A stretch of 64,000 nt of DNA. It comes from Candidatus Sacchlamyda saccharinae. GTDB taxonomy: Bacteria; Chlamydiota; Chlamydiia; Chlamydiales; Rhabdochlamydiaceae. The stretch spans positions 930,001 to 994,000 of the forward strand of contig JAUHQI010000004.1 of the NCBI GenBank assembly GCA_030408505.1. The letters are read 5' to 3'. Below the pieces are notes generated by a model. It had not been told where the DNA came from, searched no databases, and saw nothing but the letters and a program-made list of their open reading frames with translations. Each line of letters begins with the position of its first letter. Position 1 is the stretch's first letter. Positions 60,643-64,000 of this stretch are shown here, one piece after another. The translations under genes and the position numbers were made by a program.

Positions 60643-61476
60643 CTACTTCTTACGTCGTTTTACAATCAACTTATTGGATTTGTTCTTAGGTCTTGTTCGA
60701 TAGCCTTTCGTGTACATTGCCCATGGGGTTTGAGGAATATACCCGTTGTGTCTACCTTCACCACCACCGTGGGGGTGATCAACAGGATTCATCGCTGTTC
60801 CACGAACGGTTGGACGAAAGCCCATCCATCGTTTACGGCCAGCTTTCCCGTCTGCTCTTAGCATCTGTTCGCTATTGGATACGGCGCCAAATGTCGCTCT
60901 ACAGTTTTCGTGGATAAGGCGCACTTCACCCGAAGGCATTTTGATCGTAGCATATCCATTACTGCGAGCCATAAGCTGCGCAGAAAGTCCTGCTGAACGA
61001 ACAAGTTTCCCACCTTTTCCTGGTGACATTTCAATGTTATGAATAGTCGATCCAAGTGGCATTGCCTTTAGTCGCATGCAGCATCCAACTTCAAACGGAG
61101 GCTTGTCGCTGGTCATCACTGTATCGCCTGCTTTGAGCCCTTCAGGAGCGAGAATGTATCGCTTCTCTCCATCTGCATAATTTAGAAGTGCGATGTGGCC
61201 TGTTCGATTCGGGTCGTATTCAATAGAGGCGACTTTCGCTGGGATATCAATTTTATCACGCTTAAAGTCGATCACTCGATAAAAACGCTTATGTCCACCA
61301 CCGCGATGACGACAAGTGATTCGTCCATGGTGATTGCGGCCATTGGTTTTCTTTTTAATTTGGAGCAAAGGCTTGTGCGGCTTAATGGTTTGTCTGCCTT
61401 CACGAGTAAGCTGTTCGTTACTTGGAAGGATTAGCCAGCGTTGCCCAGGAGTTGTCGGTCGAAATTTCTTAGTCAT
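60643..61476 (-). CDS. rplB: 50S ribosomal protein L2
   Basis: 277 residues. Conserved [20 protein letters not shown] start, [20 protein letters not shown] and the active-site-proximal [17 protein letters not shown]. The RNA-binding core is intact. Confidence 0.97.
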   Translation of the reverse strand: MTKKFRPTTPGQRWLILPSNEQLTREGRQTIKPHKPLLQIKKKTNGRNHHGRITCRHRGGGHKRFYRVIDFKRDKIDIPAKVASIEYDPNRTGHIALLNYADGEKRYILAPEGLKAGDTVMTSDKPPFEVGCCMRLKAMPLGSTIHNIEMSPGKGGKLVRSAGLSAQLMARSNGYATIKMPSGEVRLIHENCRATFGAVSNSEQMLRADGKAGRKRWMGFRPTVRGTAMNPVDHPHGGGEGRHNGYIPQTPWAMYTKGYRTRPKNKSNKLIVKRRKK

Positions 61477-61478
61477 GG

Positions 61479-61817
61479 TTATACATTCTCTCCAAGTTCA
61501 TCACCTTTATCGAGGGTTACAACAGCTTTTTTGAATCCAGGTTTGAATCCAATACGACCGCGAACACGCTTTTTCTTCGGTTTGATGGTGATGGTATTGA
61601 CAGATTTTACTTTGATGTTCTTTTCAGCATAGATCTCTTCTAGAGCGTTAGCGATTTCTCGCTTGCCCGCTTTTTTATCTACGAGGAATACATACTTTGG
61701 ACTATCACACCGAGCAACAGAAGGGTTGCTCTTATTGTCTCTCAGACCTTGCAGCATGCTGCTCTTTTCTGTGAGATAGCGGGATTTGATGATGCTATAT
61801 GGAGTTTTTTTCTGCAT
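61479..61817 (-). CDS. rplW: 50S ribosomal protein L23
   Basis: 112 residues from the ATG at 61817 ([20 protein letters not shown]); an extended frame to 61889 overlaps rplD and is not homologous. [20 protein letters not shown] and [20 protein letters not shown] follow the L23 pattern. L23 is the docking point for trigger factor and SRP at the tunnel exit. Confidence 0.95.
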   Translation of the reverse strand: MQKKTPYSIIKSRYLTEKSSMLQGLRDNKSNPSVARCDSPKYVFLVDKKAGKREIANALEEIYAEKNIKVKSVNTITIKPKKKRVRGRIGFKPGFKKAVVTLDKGDELGENV

Positions 61818-61819
61818 GG

Positions 61820-62461
61820 TTATTTCTTGCCTCCAAGTGTCTCTTTGAGCTGCTCTACAGCTGAGTCTAGAATCACGAGCTCGTGACAAACAGCTAGATC
61901 ATATCCGCTCACGTTTGGCAAAAAGAGGAATTCTGCTCTTGGGATGTTTCTCAAGCTTTTATGCAGCGTGCTGTAATCACCGTTTTCGGCTAAAAAGAGG
62001 ACTCTTTTGCCTTGAAGCTCTAGCGATTTCATGAAGTTTGCCAAAGCTTTTGTTTCTGGAGCTTTGAGGGCCTTGTAGTCTAGGACATGAGCCTTCTCAC
62101 CCTGAATCTTCTCGCTAAGGAGATGACGGATAGCCAGACGCTTCTCTTTTCGATTGATGCGCACATGCTGGTCAAATTTTGGCCGGGGAGCATGAACTCT
62201 ACCACCACCCTTAAACTGTGGAGCACCAAGAAATCCCTGACGGGCGTTTCCTGTCCCTTTCTGCTTAAAGGGCTTTCGCTTGGTTTTGCTAACTTCTGCG
62301 CGAGTTTGCGTGCTTGCAGACCATTGCCTTTGGTTTGCTCGGATGGCAACAAGGTAGTCCTTGATCATCTGCCCATTGACTTCGGTAGTGAGCACTGCAT
62401 CTTCGATAGATACCTCTCCACTTGCCTTGCCTTTTAAATCATACTTCTTAAGTGTAGCCAC
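61820..62461 (-). CDS. rplD: 50S ribosomal protein L4
   Basis: 213 residues with the long tunnel-lining loop KQKGTGNARQGFLGAPQFKG and the ending VCHELVILDSAVEQLKE. In E. coli L4 represses its operon; no such leader structure was recognised here. Confidence 0.96.
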   Translation of the reverse strand: MATLKKYDLKGKASGEVSIEDAVLTTEVNGQMIKDYLVAIRANQRQWSASTQTRAEVSKTKRKPFKQKGTGNARQGFLGAPQFKGGGRVHAPRPKFDQHVRINRKEKRLAIRHLLSEKIQGEKAHVLDYKALKAPETKALANFMKSLELQGKRVLFLAENGDYSTLHKSLRNIPRAEFLFLPNVSGYDLAVCHELVILDSAVEQLKETLGGKK

Positions 62462-62472
62462 TGCAGCTTCCT

Positions 62473-63111
62473 CTAACGTTTGGTCGATTTGCGAATATAA
62501 ACGAGCCCTTCCCGACTTCCCGGTACGGCTCCTTTCACTAAAATAATATTTTTCTCTTGGTCTATTCGGACTACTTTCAGCCCTTCAACGGTCATCCTTA
62601 CATTTCCCATGTGGCCTGCCATTTTCAGTCCTGGGAGCGTACGGCCTGGGTTCGAGCACATTCCTGTAGAACCTGCTGTACGGTGAAAACCTGATCCATG
62701 GGCAGCGGGTCCTCCGGCAAAACCGTGGCGCTTGATTACCCCTTGGAATCCTTTCCCTTTGGTGACTCCAATAACATCAACAAAAGCAATTTTTTCAAAA
62801 TGACTCACCCCTACTTCTTCTCCAACTGCGAGCATTTCACCCTCAGCCACTTGAGATTCTTTTAGGTGGCGTCTTGGCTCCACTTTTGCCTTAGCAAAAT
62901 GTCCTTTCAAAGGCTTGGTCACATTTTTTACTTTAGAAGAGGGAACTTTAACTCCGCCAAGCTGCATAGAAACGTAGCCGTCTTTTTCTTGGTTTTTCAC
63001 TTGAATGACGACATTTGGCTCCGCCTCGATGACCGTACAAACGACGCTTTCGCCTTTTTCATCAAAAATGCGGGTCATCCCTTTCTTCTTTCCGATAAGC
63101 TGTAAAGACAT
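62473..63111 (-). CDS. rplC: 50S ribosomal protein L3
   Basis: 212 residues: LIGKKKGMTRIFDEKGE start and the conserved GVTKGKGFQGVIKRHGFAGG, then HGSGFHRTAGSTG. First gene of the S10-type cluster here; rpsJ (S10) is not beside it, as in Chlamydia. The 86 bp upstream hold a TAAAAT box (63174-63169) but no convincing -35. Confidence 0.97.
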   Translation of the reverse strand: MSLQLIGKKKGMTRIFDEKGESVVCTVIEAEPNVVIQVKNQEKDGYVSMQLGGVKVPSSKVKNVTKPLKGHFAKAKVEPRRHLKESQVAEGEMLAVGEEVGVSHFEKIAFVDVIGVTKGKGFQGVIKRHGFAGGPAAHGSGFHRTAGSTGMCSNPGRTLPGLKMAGHMGNVRMTVEGLKVVRIDQEKNIILVKGAVPGSREGLVYIRKSTKR

Positions 63112-63197
63112 TTTCTTTCCTTATTTTTAGAGCAGTGAAAGGTCACTAAATCCAGAAACTTTTCTGAAATTTTAGATGGTCTCTCTTTCAGAGCTAC

Positions 63198-63569
63198 TCA
63201 AGACGACAAATCGTAGCAAATTTGAGGTTTTTCTACCAAAGAAATTTTCTCTTCCTCTGAATTTCTCGCCTTTTTTTCTGTAATTTCGATCTTCTGATCA
63301 GCAAGTAAAATTTTCTTAAATGGAATTTTACGCCGATTTGCACTGCTTTTCAGTCCTGCTTTTTTTAATACCTCTTGTAGAGCTGTGCCGGGTATGCACG
63401 TATATTCTCCGGGATTCTCCACTGCTCCTACTACTAGTATTGCGAGGTCTTTTGGCGGCGGTGTGCTTTCGAGATTTTTTTCAGCTCTTACTGTTGAAAA
63501 ATTTGCACCTACTACAAGAAAGGCTAAAAATCCGAGGACCAGGGCTATGGAGCACCATTCTTTGAGCAT
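63198..63569 (-). CDS. SLBB-domain exported or membrane-anchored protein
   Basis: 123 residues from the ATG at 63569; the longer frame to 63716 runs across the neighbour. An N-terminal anchor or signal (SIALVLGFLAFLVVGA) precedes a beta-grasp SLBB-like domain: ILVVGAVENPGEYTCIPGT then LQEVLKKAGL and DQKIEI, as in polysaccharide-export or ComEA-related proteins. The ATG overlaps the upstream stop (TAATG), so it is coupled to that gene. Confidence 0.7.
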   Translation of the reverse strand: MLKEWCSIALVLGFLAFLVVGANFSTVRAEKNLESTPPPKDLAILVVGAVENPGEYTCIPGTALQEVLKKAGLKSSANRRKIPFKKILLADQKIEITEKKARNSEEEKISLVEKPQICYDLSS

Positions 63570-64000
63570 TATGTGGCTTGCTTCAGGATTGGGATGCTTA
63601 TGGACGAGATAGCGTATGCAGCAAAGCAGAGCACTGCGTAGTAAAGGGCGGTATCCATTGCAAGGAAGAGGGCTGTGCCTCCAAGCAAAGCATGGGCCGC
63701 TCCTAAGACGCCCCAAGCGACCACAGTCACATAGAACGAGATTTCAACAAGCGTTTGCAGCTGATCCAGGGCGATTTGCGCTTTCTCTCTTGGGCTATTA
63801 GTTTTGTTGAAAGCTACGATTCCTTCATCAAACTTCCGAAGATTGTCCCAAAGTTTTGAGGACGAAACTACGGCGCTCCCTCCAAAGCCCAAACCTCCAG
63901 CTAGAGGAGCTAAAGCTCCCAAGGAAATCACACCCACCTCTTGAAAGAATGAGGTGACCATCGAAAGACCCGATACAAAGGAAAAGGAGGAAAGGATATA
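63569..64000 (-). CDS. Hydrophobic membrane protein, 5'-incomplete (Cap1/CT529 position)
   Basis: The frame is open to the window edge, so the start lies outside; 143 residues are visible. Two or three hydrophobic segments (LGALAPLAGGLGFGGSAV; FYVTVVAWGVLGAAHALLG; ALYYAVLCFAAYAISSISI) flank a short soluble loop with NSPREKAQIALDQL. In Chlamydia the gene upstream of rplC is CT529 (Cap1), an inclusion-membrane protein. Location and hydrophobicity suggest an equivalent; sequence homology is unverified. Confidence 0.55.
   Translation of the reverse strand, partial: YILSSFSFVSGLSMVTSFFQEVGVISLGALAPLAGGLGFGGSAVVSSSKLWDNLRKFDEGIVAFNKTNSPREKAQIALDQLQTLVEISFYVTVVAWGVLGAAHALLGGTALFLAMDTALYYAVLCFAAYAISSISIPILKQAT

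Noticed and set aside
1-64000. CRISPR arrays, rRNA genes or a replication origin
   Set aside because: No regularly spaced repeats, rRNA-like blocks or DnaA-box clusters were noticed while reading either strand.

Overview
The window looks like a chromosomal segment of an environmental ('Chlamydia-like') member of the Chlamydiota. The strongest evidence is the right third, 48.6-64 kb on the minus strand. It carries rplC-D-W-B-rpsS-rplV-rpsC-rplP-rpmC-rpsQ-rplN-X-E-rpsH-rplF-R-rpsE-rplO-secY-rpsM-K-rpoA-rplQ followed by gapA, the arrangement known from Chlamydia (CT528 down to CT505). A protein resembling CT504 lies after gapA, and a hydrophobic inclusion-protein-like gene lies upstream of rplC, where Cap1/CT529 sits. 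A Lpg1974-like outer membrane barrel, KDO activation, a TyrP-type permease, SUF and McsA/McsB fit the same phylum. dTDP-rhamnose genes, a split LigD set, ppsA and an S-adenosylhomocysteine-hydrolase-like protein argue against the reduced Chlamydiaceae. The genus cannot be fixed from sequence alone.

Layout. 0-1.7 kb: the end of an outer membrane barrel gene and an AAA ATPase. 1.7-9.4 kb: one tightly overlapping minus-strand unit, rmlC-rmlD-rmlB-kdsB-sufB-sufC-sufD-sufS. 9.4-17.5 kb: tyrosine permease, secreted barrel-like protein, ppsA, a cysteine-cluster protein, then LigD as three overlapping genes (phosphoesterase, ligase, polymerase), followed by two small membrane-protein genes and a decayed copy of the polymerase tail. 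17.5-30.9 kb: housekeeping and envelope genes (S9 peptidase, MGDG-synthase-like glycosyltransferase, pgeF, gabD-like, CPBP protease, CNNM protein, MFS, mcsA/mcsB, POTRA protein, ispD, secreted glycosyltransferase). Many are divergent pairs 20-60 bp apart with a -10 box placed so that transcripts would start at the start codon.

30.9-48.6 kb is a variable zone: two remnants of a Bro-N/DinD-type gene, a duplicated gene tail, secreted proteins, a eukaryote-type protein tyrosine phosphatase, and a 161-bp MITE with a 5-bp target duplication that supplies the stop codon of its neighbour. An approximately 11.3-kb genomic island lies between tRNA-Leu(UAA) and a 61-bp copy of that tRNA's 3' part. The island holds a phage-like HTH protein, an SAH-hydrolase-like protein, a methyltransferase, an SDR, a DUF985 cupin, an EamA transporter fused to an FkbM methyltransferase, a family of duplicated small membrane proteins, and an exported HIGH-motif nucleotidyltransferase. 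I regard this methylation/transport island as the best candidate for an undescribed system. A truncated methyltransferase pseudogene lies just beyond the tRNA.
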